Positions 1 through 6,955 of a DNA stretch of 21,328 bases are shown in pieces. The notes under the pieces are model-generated. The model was not told the DNA's origin, ran no database searches, and was given only the letters and a program-made list of their open reading frames with translations. Source of the stretch: a virus; IMG/VR virus record IMGVR_UViG_3300025889_001121, positions 1-21,328 of that record, one strand, 5' to 3'. The translations under genes and the position numbers were made by a program. Each line of letters begins with the position of its first letter. Positions within the stretch are counted from its first letter, which is position 1.

Positions 1-32
1 TCGGCTCTAATTTTATTTAACTGTTGGCTCAT
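1..32 (-). CDS. 5' end of an unidentified gene (partial)
   Basis: Ten codons of a gene that runs off the left edge of the window, reading MSQQLNKIRA. The ATG at position 32 follows an AGGAG ribosome binding site that lies inside the last codons of the coiled-coil gene to its right; the two genes are separated by one base. It is probably the next member of the recombination operon. Too little is present to assign a function. Confidence 0.6.
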   Translation of the reverse strand, partial: MSQQLNKIRA

Positions 33-33
33 T

Positions 34-228
34 TTAAACTCCTATTAATTTTTTTTCTGCCATTATTTTTTGAAGGATTAAATCTTTTTGTTCTTCAAGC
101 CTTTTAATCTCCGTTTTAGAAACCTTAAATTGATTTTCTAAAGAATCTGTAATTCTTCTTGATTCACTTAATTCATTTGTTGTTTTTTCTAACATTATAA
201 GCAATTCTCTTAAATAATCGGCACTCAT
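34..228 (-). CDS. Small coiled-coil protein, unknown function
   Basis: A 64-residue charged, almost wholly helical protein. Leucines, isoleucines and methionines recur at heptad-like spacing from about residue 5 to 58, as expected for one continuous coiled coil. No membrane segment or catalytic motif is visible. The ATG overlaps the stop of the nuclease gene as ATGA, so translation is probably coupled. Its place directly after an ERF protein and a RecB-like nuclease makes an accessory role in phage recombination or replication possible, but that rests only on position. Confidence 0.7.
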   Translation of the reverse strand: MSADYLRELLIMLEKTTNELSESRRITDSLENQFKVSKTEIKRLEEQKDLILQKIMAEKKLIGV

Positions 229-875
229 TTTTTACCTTTCGTTGACCATAATTTCTTTTTTAAAGGATATGCCTTTGTTAATAACTTAAATAATTCAAAT
301 TCATCAATAAGCAAATCCATTTTATATGGCTCAAAAACACCTGTTTCTTTATCTATTCTTAATAAATGAACTTCTTCAACAGTATACCCGTTCTCAACAA
401 GCAAATTTTTATATGCAGAAACTTGGCATTGCATTTCTGGATACAATCCCGACGATGTTTTAAAATCAATTAAAGCCAACTTTCCATTTAAACGACAATA
501 ACAATCTATTGTCCCACCATATAAAAACTCTTCTGAAACTAACGATATTTCGCTTTTAATAATCTCAATATGATTTTCTTTTTCAAAATCAATATAAGCC
601 AAAAAAGCCGTTTGTGCCTTATTAACATCTTCTGGTTTATACAAAGAAACATCCGGCTCTTTCTTCTTTAAATGACACTCAATTAAGTAATGAGCAATTG
701 TCCCAATACTTGCAGCAGTATCCCTTGCCTGTCGGTAGTCTATATTTTGAACACCTAGACTCCACGCCCAATGCATCAAGGCAGGTTTATCAAGCATCCC
801 TAGTATCGTTGTGACACTAGGGACGACTTCTCCATTTAATCGATTATAAATTGTATGCGTTTTATTTTTGGACAT
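225..875 (-). CDS. PD-(D/E)XK (RecB/Cas4-like) nuclease
   Basis: A 216-residue nuclease, probably the exonuclease partner of the neighbouring annealing protein. Visible motifs, numbered from the chosen start, are GTIAHYLIE (His62, Glu66), SEISL (Glu109), GGTID (Asp124), IDFKT (Asp137, Lys139) and QVSAY (Gln151, Tyr155). This is the H-E-D-DxK-QxxxY series of RecB-type PD-(D/E)XK enzymes, which cut DNA with metal ions. The frame stays open back to a GTG at 929. The ATG at 875 is preferred because the GTG would add 18 residues lying wholly within the upstream gene, and the protein resembles the family only after it. From 875 the overlap with the ERF gene is 14 bases. With ERF it forms an annealase plus nuclease pair comparable in layout to lambda Red or P22 recombination modules (inference). 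Confidence 0.82.
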   Translation of the reverse strand: MSKNKTHTIYNRLNGEVVPSVTTILGMLDKPALMHWAWSLGVQNIDYRQARDTAASIGTIAHYLIECHLKKKEPDVSLYKPEDVNKAQTAFLAYIDFEKENHIEIIKSEISLVSEEFLYGGTIDCYCRLNGKLALIDFKTSSGLYPEMQCQVSAYKNLLVENGYTVEEVHLLRIDKETGVFEPYKMDLLIDEFELFKLLTKAYPLKKKLWSTKGKK

Positions 876-1437
876 TAGATACCGACTTTTGACAATTGAA
901 ACATAAACATTTTTTAAACTTATCTTCACTAAACTTTTTTACTTTTTCTGAAACTACAGCACCACATTCTTGACATTCAAATGTAATCCCAACCTCTTTT
1001 GTTGTTATTTGTGAAGTTCCCTGAAAAACATCATTACTAACTGTTTCTTTGGAATTATTATTTGTATGATCTGCATCTTTTGCATCATCTATACAAAATA
1101 ACCCATTTAAAGCATATTTACGAGCGTATGAACTCGTAGCCCCTGTAATCTGCGAGTCATCCATCCCCTTTTTATTTTCAGATTCTCTTGCATAAGCAAC
1201 TGACTCAAAAGCCATTCCAGTTTCAATATCAAAAATAGTTGCTGTTGCTTTTACATAATACCTATTACCTACTAAAACAATATCATCTTTAACGATCAAA
1301 TAACAATTATATTTACTCATTAAAGGCTTTAATGCTTCTAAAATATCTTCACAAGAACGATATTTATATCCTCCAAAAGTATTTGTTTGATTTTTTGGCG
1401 CAACCAACTCTGCTTGTATTTTTAGTAATTTTTCCAT
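862..1437 (-). CDS. erf: ERF-family single-strand annealing protein with C-terminal zinc ribbon
   Basis: A 191-residue protein of the Essential Recombination Function family, which anneals complementary single strands in phage recombination and genome circularisation. Residues 1 to about 125 carry the family pattern: QAELVAPKNQ, FGGYKYRSCEDILEALKPL, then SQITGATSSYARKYALNGLF followed by the acidic IDDAKDAD. A polar linker leads to a compact Cys4 motif (Cys155, Cys158, Cys179, Cys182) that looks like a zinc ribbon and may bind DNA. The start overlaps the preceding stop as TAATG, and the end overlaps the nuclease gene. The ERF assignment is firm from the motifs; the role of the zinc ribbon is inferred. 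Confidence 0.88.
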   Translation of the reverse strand: MEKLLKIQAELVAPKNQTNTFGGYKYRSCEDILEALKPLMSKYNCYLIVKDDIVLVGNRYYVKATATIFDIETGMAFESVAYARESENKKGMDDSQITGATSSYARKYALNGLFCIDDAKDADHTNNNSKETVSNDVFQGTSQITTKEVGITFECQECGAVVSEKVKKFSEDKFKKCLCFNCQKSVSNVQK

Positions 1438-1628
1438 TATAAGTTACCCCTTTCAACGGCTAAAGAAATTAAATTTTCGTCTGAGTACATAAGTTCAGTA
1501 GAAGCAAAACTATCCAAGAGAATATCTTTTAAAGCTTCTCTTTCTTCTGATGTTAAACTTGTTACGCCATTTTTAGCTTTCCAGTCCAGACGATCATAAA
1601 CACTAACGAATTGACATTCTTTTTCCAT
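1437..1628 (-). CDS. Small hypothetical protein
   Basis: A 63-residue acidic protein that I do not recognise. It has no membrane segment. The middle, LTSEEREALKDILLDSF, looks like an amphipathic helix. The ATG lies one base past the stop of the exported lysozyme-like gene, whose GGGGGAG near the 3' end can act as its ribosome binding site, and its own stop overlaps the ERF start as TAATG. It is therefore co-translated with the recombination genes, and an early or recombination-related role is the only hint available. Confidence 0.68.
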   Translation of the reverse strand: MEKECQFVSVYDRLDWKAKNGVTSLTSEEREALKDILLDSFASTELMYSDENLISLAVERGNL

Positions 1629-1629
1629 T

Positions 1630-2013
1630 TTACTCCCCCTTTGATAAGAAATATTCTACGTTTTTTAACCAATTTTTATTTAACCCTCTAGGATCATTCC
1701 CTGCCCCAACAGGACAATATCTACTAGCTAAAAACTGTAGATAATATGTAAACCCCTTGCTATCACGCGCGAATCTTTTTCTGTTATTCTTAATTGTTTT
1801 AATACAGATTTTTTTGCATTCCGCTTTCGTATCGCATTTAATCGACCTGATCCCATATGGGTACTGCGATTTTCTGCCGCCCTCTGCTTGGTAGATTGCC
1901 GAAGCGATTTGCTCATCTGTATACTCCTTTGCGTGTGCCATAACTGCCAAACCAACAATTACGGCAATTGTTAATAACATTAAGCAAAAATAAAATGTTG
2001 ATTTAAAATTCAC
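1630..2013 (-). CDS. Exported lysozyme-like protein
   Basis: A 127-residue protein beginning at a GTG that overlaps the stop of the regulator gene as GTGA. Residues 1-28 form a signal peptide or signal-anchor: a short basic start, a hydrophobic core and an AHA site before KEYTDEQ. The mature part begins with a helix ending in AIYQAEGG, where Glu44 sits as the catalytic glutamate does in lysozyme-like folds. It continues with YPYGIRS, a group of cysteines (CDTKAECKKIC), and C-terminal SRYCP and LNKNWLKNVEYFL. I recall similar small proteins from phages annotated as lysozyme-like or hypothetical. It may be an endolysin or a cell-wall enzyme working outside the membrane. Activity is inferred from one glutamate and the export signal. 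Confidence 0.6.
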   Translation of the reverse strand: MNFKSTFYFCLMLLTIAVIVGLAVMAHAKEYTDEQIASAIYQAEGGRKSQYPYGIRSIKCDTKAECKKICIKTIKNNRKRFARDSKGFTYYLQFLASRYCPVGAGNDPRGLNKNWLKNVEYFLSKGE

Positions 2014-2153
2014 TTACTCCCCCTTTTTTCTTGAAGATGATAACAAACAGCATCTTCTATCAAACGGCTGATTGGTATCCCTGTTTCAATCTTTAACTTT
2101 TTAATTTTTTTATGAACCTCTTTATCAATTCTTACCGTTATTGTTTTTGACAT
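2010..2153 (-). CDS. Ribbon-helix-helix DNA-binding regulator
   Basis: A 47-residue protein of the Arc/MetJ/CopG type. Residues 3-10 (KTITVRID) form the expected beta ribbon, followed by helix A (KEVHKKIKKLKIETG) and helix B (PISRLIEDAVCYHLQE), so it should bind DNA as a dimer through the ribbon. It is the first gene after a well-formed promoter and has a near-consensus AAAGGAGG ribosome binding site 8 bases before its ATG, one of the strongest in the window. Its stop overlaps the next GTG start. Position and size suggest that it represses its own promoter and hence the recombination operon; the target is inferred. Confidence 0.82.
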   Translation of the reverse strand: MSKTITVRIDKEVHKKIKKLKIETGIPISRLIEDAVCYHLQEKRGSK

Positions 2154-2179
2154 CTACTTAACCTCCTTTCAATGATACA

Positions 2180-2209
2180 AATGTAGCATAATGTATTATT
2201 ATTTGTCAA
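2180..2209 (-). promoter_or_regulatory. Sigma70-type promoter with possible regulator half-sites
   Basis: On the minus strand TTGACA (2209-2204) is followed after 18 bases by TACATT (2185-2180), preceded by TG as in an extended -10. Transcription would start near 2173, just before the ribosome binding site of the ribbon-helix-helix gene. TACATT occurs twice exactly 10 bases apart (2195-2190 and 2185-2180), a spacing that suits half-sites for a ribbon-helix-helix dimer pair. The flanking region from about 2204 to 2242 is almost pure A+T and holds no gene. Confidence 0.7.
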
Positions 2210-2242
2210 GAGATTATTTTATATTTTTTTTATTTTATTTTT

Positions 2243-2416
2243 TTATGGATAATACCGACGGGAAAGTTCTTCTATCTTAGTTTTTAGTTTTTGTATTTCT
2301 TCTTTTTGAAAATTTAATTCTTCCTGAAATCTATCAAAATATAATGATGGATGAGTCATCATGGCTTGACGCATTTGTTTGCAATATTTACATTCACATT
2401 TTGGTAAACAACCCAT
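2243..2416 (-). CDS. Small Cys-rich coiled-coil protein
   Basis: A 57-residue ORF whose ATG overlaps the stop of the metallophosphoesterase gene as TAATG. The N-terminus MGCLPKCECKYCK has four cysteines (3, 7, 9, 12) in a pattern able to hold zinc. Residues 30-54 are a charged helix with heptad-like hydrophobics. I do not recognise the family. The upstream GGAG followed by TTATA gives it a plausible ribosome binding site. It is the last gene of the rightward block before the AT-rich promoter region. Confidence 0.6.
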   Translation of the reverse strand: MGCLPKCECKYCKQMRQAMMTHPSLYFDRFQEELNFQKEEIQKLKTKIEELSRRYYP

Positions 2417-3087
2417 TATAACTCCATTGGTATAAATGCTGGGATTTTTCCTTCATCTAAAATAACTCCACAACCTATCATTGGTTTGCGCCTCATATCT
2501 CTTCCATAATTAAAGGCGTAAGAATTTCGATCAACTCCACAACCAACAGCTAGCCCAAAACTACGATCTCTTTCATTTGCTGTCCACCACACTCCAGCAT
2601 TACTATGTAAATGTCCAATAACAACAGAACATTGATTTTCTCTTACAGCACTTGAATGTGCCCCTTGTCCAGAATAACCCATTCCATGAAATATTCGGAT
2701 ATTATAGAGATAATATTCTATTTTATAATCCCACTTCTTTGGTAATTCAAAAACCTGTTCAAAAGATTTAAAGAAACTACTTGATAACCCAAATCTCCAA
2801 GCAGCCTTTTCAAGTCTTTCATCATGATTCCCAATACAAAGGGCTAGTTCAGGGAAAGCTTTATACCAGGCTTGTAAATGTTTTATAGTTTCTTCTCTTT
2901 CTTGATAAGGACTAAATCCATCTGGGTTGTGTTCATGTCTTGATATCGAGTGAAAATCAACTAAATCCCCGATATGGACAATTTCGCTACATTTATATTT
3001 CTTTTTAGTTTCTACACAAAACTCTAAATAATTTTTATGCTCAAAAGGTATATGCGTATCACCAATTATGAGAATGTTGCCAGTCAA
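2416..3087 (-). CDS. Calcineurin-like metallophosphoesterase
   Basis: A 223-residue enzyme with the ordered metal-binding motifs of the calcineurin-like phosphoesterase superfamily: GDTH (9-12), GDLVD (40-44), GNHDE (86-90), a histidine at 134 and GHLH (158-161). Such enzymes use two metal ions to hydrolyse phosphomonoesters or phosphodiesters; the substrate (nucleotide, nucleic acid or protein) cannot be read here. The start is a TTG at 3087, because no ATG or GTG lies before the first motif and a strong GAGGAGG sits 5 bases upstream inside the preceding gene. It is placed after the tail fibre at the end of the structural block, so it may be a late-expressed accessory enzyme. Confidence 0.88.
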   Translation of the reverse strand: MTGNILIIGDTHIPFEHKNYLEFCVETKKKYKCSEIVHIGDLVDFHSISRHEHNPDGFSPYQEREETIKHLQAWYKAFPELALCIGNHDERLEKAAWRFGLSSSFFKSFEQVFELPKKWDYKIEYYLYNIRIFHGMGYSGQGAHSSAVRENQCSVVIGHLHSNAGVWWTANERDRSFGLAVGCGVDRNSYAFNYGRDMRRKPMIGCGVILDEGKIPAFIPMEL

Positions 3088-3282
3088 CTAATCCTCCTCA
3101 CACCACTGATTATTAATCATTGTTTCTAAATAAGAAGAACTGCCCTTGGCAAATATTTGGCTACTAAATAAATGGTAAACATCTTCTCCATCACTTGCTA
3201 CTAAAACATACCCATTAAATCTATCTTTTAAAAGATTTTCTATCTTATCTAACACAATTTTTGTTTGTGGATCAATATCCAT
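3088..3282 (-). CDS. Small hypothetical protein
   Basis: A 64-residue protein not assigned to a family. Residues 5-22 look helical (KIVLDKIENLLKDRF), followed by a probable strand (GYVLVASDG) and a polar C-terminus. Its ATG overlaps the tail-fibre stop as TAATG and no clear ribosome binding site is present, so it probably depends on translational coupling. Its last codons contain the ribosome binding site of the phosphoesterase gene. A fibre chaperone or small cytoplasmic factor is possible, but nothing in the sequence decides it. Confidence 0.6.
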   Translation of the reverse strand: MDIDPQTKIVLDKIENLLKDRFNGYVLVASDGEDVYHLFSSQIFAKGSSSYLETMINNQWCEED

Positions 3283-3968
3283 TAGTTTTTAACAATCATT
3301 GCGGTTATATATTTAGTGTCAACTGCCGCAAAAGATGTATTAATAGTCGATATAGTAATTCTGGATGTTGATGTTGTTGTTCCGTCCTTTATTTTTGCTG
3401 ATAAGAAGTTTGTCGTTCCACCACCGGATAAAACAACTCCATAATTAGTGTTTGAAAATGTTGGCAAAAACACAATCGTATAATCACCAGTCCCATTTTT
3501 AATAACTGATGAAGAGACTGCATAAACTGCCGTTGGAGTGATTGGGTTCGAACCTGTCCCGTCAAAAGTAACCCAAGCGGCAACTTTATCAGATTTATCA
3601 TTAATATAATCGTCATGCTCTTGAGCAATCATTGTTAAACGATCAAGACTGGTTTCAAGTGTTTCTGCCGGAAATTGACTATAATCATCATAATCAGATG
3701 CTTGTGTTAATGCAGTATCTCTTTTAACAATCTGTGTATAAGATGTTGAGTATGTCGGAGAAACCGTTACAGTGCCACCAATTCCGCTTGTATTAATTGA
3801 TACGGTATAATTAGAAGAATATGTTAATTCAGTCTCTTGCCCAGTTGATGTTAATCTTTCAATTACTTTGATATCTTCCGGCTGACCTGGTAATGCTTGA
3901 AAAGTAAACGTTAACGTGGCTTGTCCACCAGAGAATAATTGCGTGCTATTTGTTGTTGAAACTGTCAT
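3282..3968 (-). CDS. Tail fibre with T7 gp17-type N-terminal domain
   Basis: A 228-residue fibre. Residues 1 to about 115 match the T7 tail-fibre attachment domain: FSGGQATLTFTFQALPGQPE near the start, a beta-rich stretch with GIGGTVTV, then RDTALTQASDYDDYSQFPAETLETSLDRLTM. That domain fixes the fibre to the tail. Residues 120-228 are a Ser/Thr-rich beta domain (VAAWVTFDGT..., FLPTFSNTNYGVVLSGGG) that ends with ITAMIVKN and probably forms the distal tip that contacts the host. The protein is far shorter than T7 gp17 (553 residues), with almost no shaft. AGGAG lies 6 bases before the ATG. It follows the ejection-protein genes, as gp17 follows gp16 in T7. Confidence 0.82.
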   Translation of the reverse strand: MTVSTTNSTQLFSGGQATLTFTFQALPGQPEDIKVIERLTSTGQETELTYSSNYTVSINTSGIGGTVTVSPTYSTSYTQIVKRDTALTQASDYDDYSQFPAETLETSLDRLTMIAQEHDDYINDKSDKVAAWVTFDGTGSNPITPTAVYAVSSSVIKNGTGDYTIVFLPTFSNTNYGVVLSGGGTTNFLSAKIKDGTTTSTSRITISTINTSFAAVDTKYITAMIVKN

Positions 3969-3977
3969 TGTTAGCTC

Positions 3978-5654
3978 CTAGAATTTGGTTGATTTCTTGT
4001 TTGTATATGTATTTGCTGAAATTCCTAATGCATCCGCAATAATAACTAATAATTTATTTGCTGAATCAGGGTTATCCTTTAATTCTTTATAATTTGTTAT
4101 TGGTAAAGGCATTAAAAGATTGCTTGCTTCATTTACTAAAGTTGGTTTATTATGTTGGAAATCTTCCCCTTTTAACAGGTCTTTCACTATGGAAGCCGCT
4201 GGAGATAGTTTATTTTCAATAAAACTATATAAAACATCTGTCCCTGTTGGTTGTCCAAATTTACCCGATGTTAAAGATTTAACTTTTCCTGTCATTGAAC
4301 TTTTAGTTGATAACGTTGTAAGTCTGGAAGCTAAAGTAACAACAGATGCCATACCACCAGAAACATCAAATCTTGTTGCTCCATCTTTTATTTTACCAAA
4401 ATCAGAACTTCTCGGATCATTTTCAACACTATCTGGATTAACTGCATAAGCAATAGATAGTATTCCAGCTACCCCACCAATTATTTTCACTAAATTAGTT
4501 GCAGCTTCTTTTCTTGCTGCTTTACTTATGTTTTTATCAAAAGCATGGGCTGTTAATGTATCAATATGACTTTTTAATAATCTTGGAGAAAAGAAAACAT
4601 TGTTTATAATGTTTCCAACAGGCTCTAATGCTCCTAATTTCCCTCTTCCAGTAAGTGAGTTTGCTATTTTCCCAAAGCCTTCTAAATCAGCTCCAGAGTC
4701 TTTATAAATTTCAGCGTATTTATCAAATATATCTGCGCGAGTTCTATATTGAAAAGCTGTGAATGCTGTTTCAGATGCTTTAAACGCTTTCCCTAATACT
4801 GGAAGTCTCTCTGGTAAATTTGTTGGATAAGCCTCTTCTCTGACTCCAACAGCCAATCCTTCTTTTTTATATAAACCATTTAAAGCGTTTGGTCGTGACA
4901 TAACATCAGCCCTAACTTCTGTCATAACATCATGACCACCAAAGGTTCTTGCGATATCAATAAAAGACTGCTTAGAGTTTTTAAGCCATATTTCAGGATG
5001 AGAGAATAAGACTTTTAACCCTTGACGACCGATAACACTATTATCTAAAGATGCTTTCATTGATTTAGCAAGTCCAGCTACTTTAGAAGCACCCTCTAAA
5101 TAATTCTCTGGTTTTAAATATTCAGATAATTTCTTATTAGATTCATTTTCTTTTAATCCATTTATATAATCATCAAATTGTGCTTTTGCTCTACCATATG
5201 CCATTCTTTCCTCTGATTGGGGAGGAGAGTTTTCTTTTATAGCATCTCTTTTTAAAGAAACGTCTTTTGCCAAACTAGATATTTGTCCAGCCTCTTCCAT
5301 TGTTACAGTTACGCCCAACTTATGAGAAGCAATGTCGGCTAAGAAAGCATCTTGTGTTTCTGGATTTAAAACTTTATCCATTTTATTAATACGAGAAATA
5401 ATATCTCGACGTGCTTGTGGTTTTAAATCAGCAACAGACTTAGCCCAATTTAATATTCCTTGTTGTTGATTTTTTAGAAGTAATTTTGACTCGAATAAAG
5501 TATTAACTTTTTCAGCGTTCAAATCTCCAAGAAAAGAAGAAAAATAACTTCTTCTTTCTTCAGTTGTCATATCCGCTAACTTTTCTGGGTTTAAGTCGCC
5601 TGTTTTAATTCGATTTAAAAATTCGTTTACTAGATTTTTATTTAGACAAAACAT
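3978..5654 (-). CDS. Internal virion (ejection) protein, C-terminal half of a gp16-like function
   Basis: A 558-residue, mostly helical protein at the position of T7 gp16. The start was set at the ATG at 5654 (MFCLNKNL), which overlaps the preceding stop as TAATG and has TTGGAG 5 bases before it. An in-frame GTG at 5660 would overlap that site. Features include an Arg/Lys-rich helical N-terminus, a central PTNLPERLPVLGKAF segment followed by aromatic helices, and a hydrophobic stretch with KIIGGVAGILSIAYAV near residue 390 that could insert in a membrane. Such proteins leave the head during infection and form a conduit for DNA. It could equally be described as a large polyvalent-type protein; the ejection role comes from gene order. 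Confidence 0.62.
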   Translation of the reverse strand: MFCLNKNLVNEFLNRIKTGDLNPEKLADMTTEERRSYFSSFLGDLNAEKVNTLFESKLLLKNQQQGILNWAKSVADLKPQARRDIISRINKMDKVLNPETQDAFLADIASHKLGVTVTMEEAGQISSLAKDVSLKRDAIKENSPPQSEERMAYGRAKAQFDDYINGLKENESNKKLSEYLKPENYLEGASKVAGLAKSMKASLDNSVIGRQGLKVLFSHPEIWLKNSKQSFIDIARTFGGHDVMTEVRADVMSRPNALNGLYKKEGLAVGVREEAYPTNLPERLPVLGKAFKASETAFTAFQYRTRADIFDKYAEIYKDSGADLEGFGKIANSLTGRGKLGALEPVGNIINNVFFSPRLLKSHIDTLTAHAFDKNISKAARKEAATNLVKIIGGVAGILSIAYAVNPDSVENDPRSSDFGKIKDGATRFDVSGGMASVVTLASRLTTLSTKSSMTGKVKSLTSGKFGQPTGTDVLYSFIENKLSPAASIVKDLLKGEDFQHNKPTLVNEASNLLMPLPITNYKELKDNPDSANKLLVIIADALGISANTYTNKKSTKF

Positions 5655-6955
5655 TAGCACTCCAATGATTTAACAAAACTAGACCAATCTTCTTTTTTTG
5701 GTCTGGCTTGTTTTATATGATCTTTTATTTCTTTAACTATTTGAATTTTTTGAGATTCTATTTTTTTACCAATTTTTTTAGACCTAACTTCTTGGATTGA
5801 TTTAATTGCCCCAACTGGACTATCAGGATTTCTTTCTCCCAAAGTTCTAATTCTTTGCCCCATTGTTGTCGCTTCGGTTGATAATCTTGAAGCTGTTGCT
5901 AAATCACGCAAAGTATTTACATCTCCTTCTTTTATAGCTTTATTTTCAACTGCAACAAACAAACTTTCTGGGATAACTCCTTTTGGGGCTTGTTCTTCAC
6001 CCATTGCAATTTTCTTAGCTAACTCGTAATCTTTATTTATTAAATCAGATGCTTTTTGAGCCTGATCTTTCATATTAACGGTTTGATATTCAGGCAAATC
6101 ACCAAATCCTTGAATTAATTTTTGCTCAATGGCTTTTTCTTGTACTCCAAGTGCTAATCCTCTAGTCTTTATCTTTGCCGTTTCTTCAACTGGCTTAATT
6201 TCTTGCAATAGTATTCCAAAATCTTGCTTGCTTGTTTCCCATTCTGGCTTAGTAACTAAATCAACAACCTTTTCCATAGGGATTTGAATAGGGGTATTAC
6301 TGTTAACTGACGCATCAATATGATCTTGTTTGATTCCCAATGTTTCTGTAACAATAGGATTATCTTTTATTATAGCCACTTGTTCGGGTGGAATCTCAAC
6401 AGATTTTGGAGCGTTAATATCTTCCATTCGTTTGTTAATAAAATCTTTTGCAAAAGTCATTTTACCGATTGCCACACCCGAGACAACCAAATCCAATCCC
6501 TCTGCCAAATCTTTAATTAATAATGGAGTATTTGGTTTATTTTCGTCAATCCATCTACGAGCATTAAAAAAATGGTCTTTAATAGAAAAAGCTGTTAATG
6601 CCTTAACTGTTTCAAGAGGGGCTGATATTGCCCCTGACCCAACGGCTAATTGCATAGGAGCTTCTAATTGACGCATCACGCCTTGATTAATAATATCTTG
6701 CTCTCTATTATTAACCATCGCAGCAAATTGTTCTTTTGTTGCTTTTGGGTTCTTATTTAAAAATTCTTTCTCCGCTAACTTAGTGTCATATTGTTCTAAA
6801 ATAGAAGTTCCAAATATAGAACGCAAAAAACCAGAAATCGAAGGAGTTGATTTAACTGGTGTTGGATTAACTTCTTGCATTGAGTTAATATCAAATTTAG
6901 TCGTTGATATCTTATCTTGTGGAGCTTCTACAGCTGTAGATATATCAAATGTCAT
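5654..6955 (-). CDS. Internal virion (ejection) protein, N-terminal half of a gp16-like function
   Basis: A 433-residue protein between the gp15-like gene and the 558-residue gene, overlapping both as TAATG. It is highly charged and helical, with a C-terminal basic coiled-coil region (roughly residues 385-425). A moderately hydrophobic stretch lies near residues 150-165 (DLVVSGVAIG). No lytic transglycosylase motif, as at the N-terminus of T7 gp16, was noticed. With its neighbour it totals 991 residues against 1318 in T7 gp16, so the two may be a split large core protein. Assignment rests on order and composition. Confidence 0.55.
   Translation of the reverse strand: MTFDISTAVEAPQDKISTTKFDINSMQEVNPTPVKSTPSISGFLRSIFGTSILEQYDTKLAEKEFLNKNPKATKEQFAAMVNNREQDIINQGVMRQLEAPMQLAVGSGAISAPLETVKALTAFSIKDHFFNARRWIDENKPNTPLLIKDLAEGLDLVVSGVAIGKMTFAKDFINKRMEDINAPKSVEIPPEQVAIIKDNPIVTETLGIKQDHIDASVNSNTPIQIPMEKVVDLVTKPEWETSKQDFGILLQEIKPVEETAKIKTRGLALGVQEKAIEQKLIQGFGDLPEYQTVNMKDQAQKASDLINKDYELAKKIAMGEEQAPKGVIPESLFVAVENKAIKEGDVNTLRDLATASRLSTEATTMGQRIRTLGERNPDSPVGAIKSIQEVRSKKIGKKIESQKIQIVKEIKDHIKQARPKKEDWSSFVKSLEC

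Noticed and set aside
225-929. Longer nuclease reading frame from the GTG at 929
   Set aside because: It would overlap ERF by 68 bases and add a stretch unlike the family. The ATG at 875 begins just before the conserved part.
1728-1958. A 76-residue minus-strand frame inside the lysozyme-like gene
   Set aside because: It is a shifted frame of a gene with a clear signal peptide and coupled start; its sequence is basic and low in structure.
3389-3628. A 79-residue minus-strand frame inside the tail-fibre gene
   Set aside because: The fibre frame has recognisable domains across the same bases, and the alternate frame has no start signal.
4120-4449. Open frames on the plus strand (here and near 6330-6671, 11058-11411, 12635-12883, 16724-16966)
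   Set aside because: They lie opposite well-supported minus-strand genes, show no family motifs and have no ribosome binding sites in a consistent arrangement. They are by-products of the coding sequence on the other strand.
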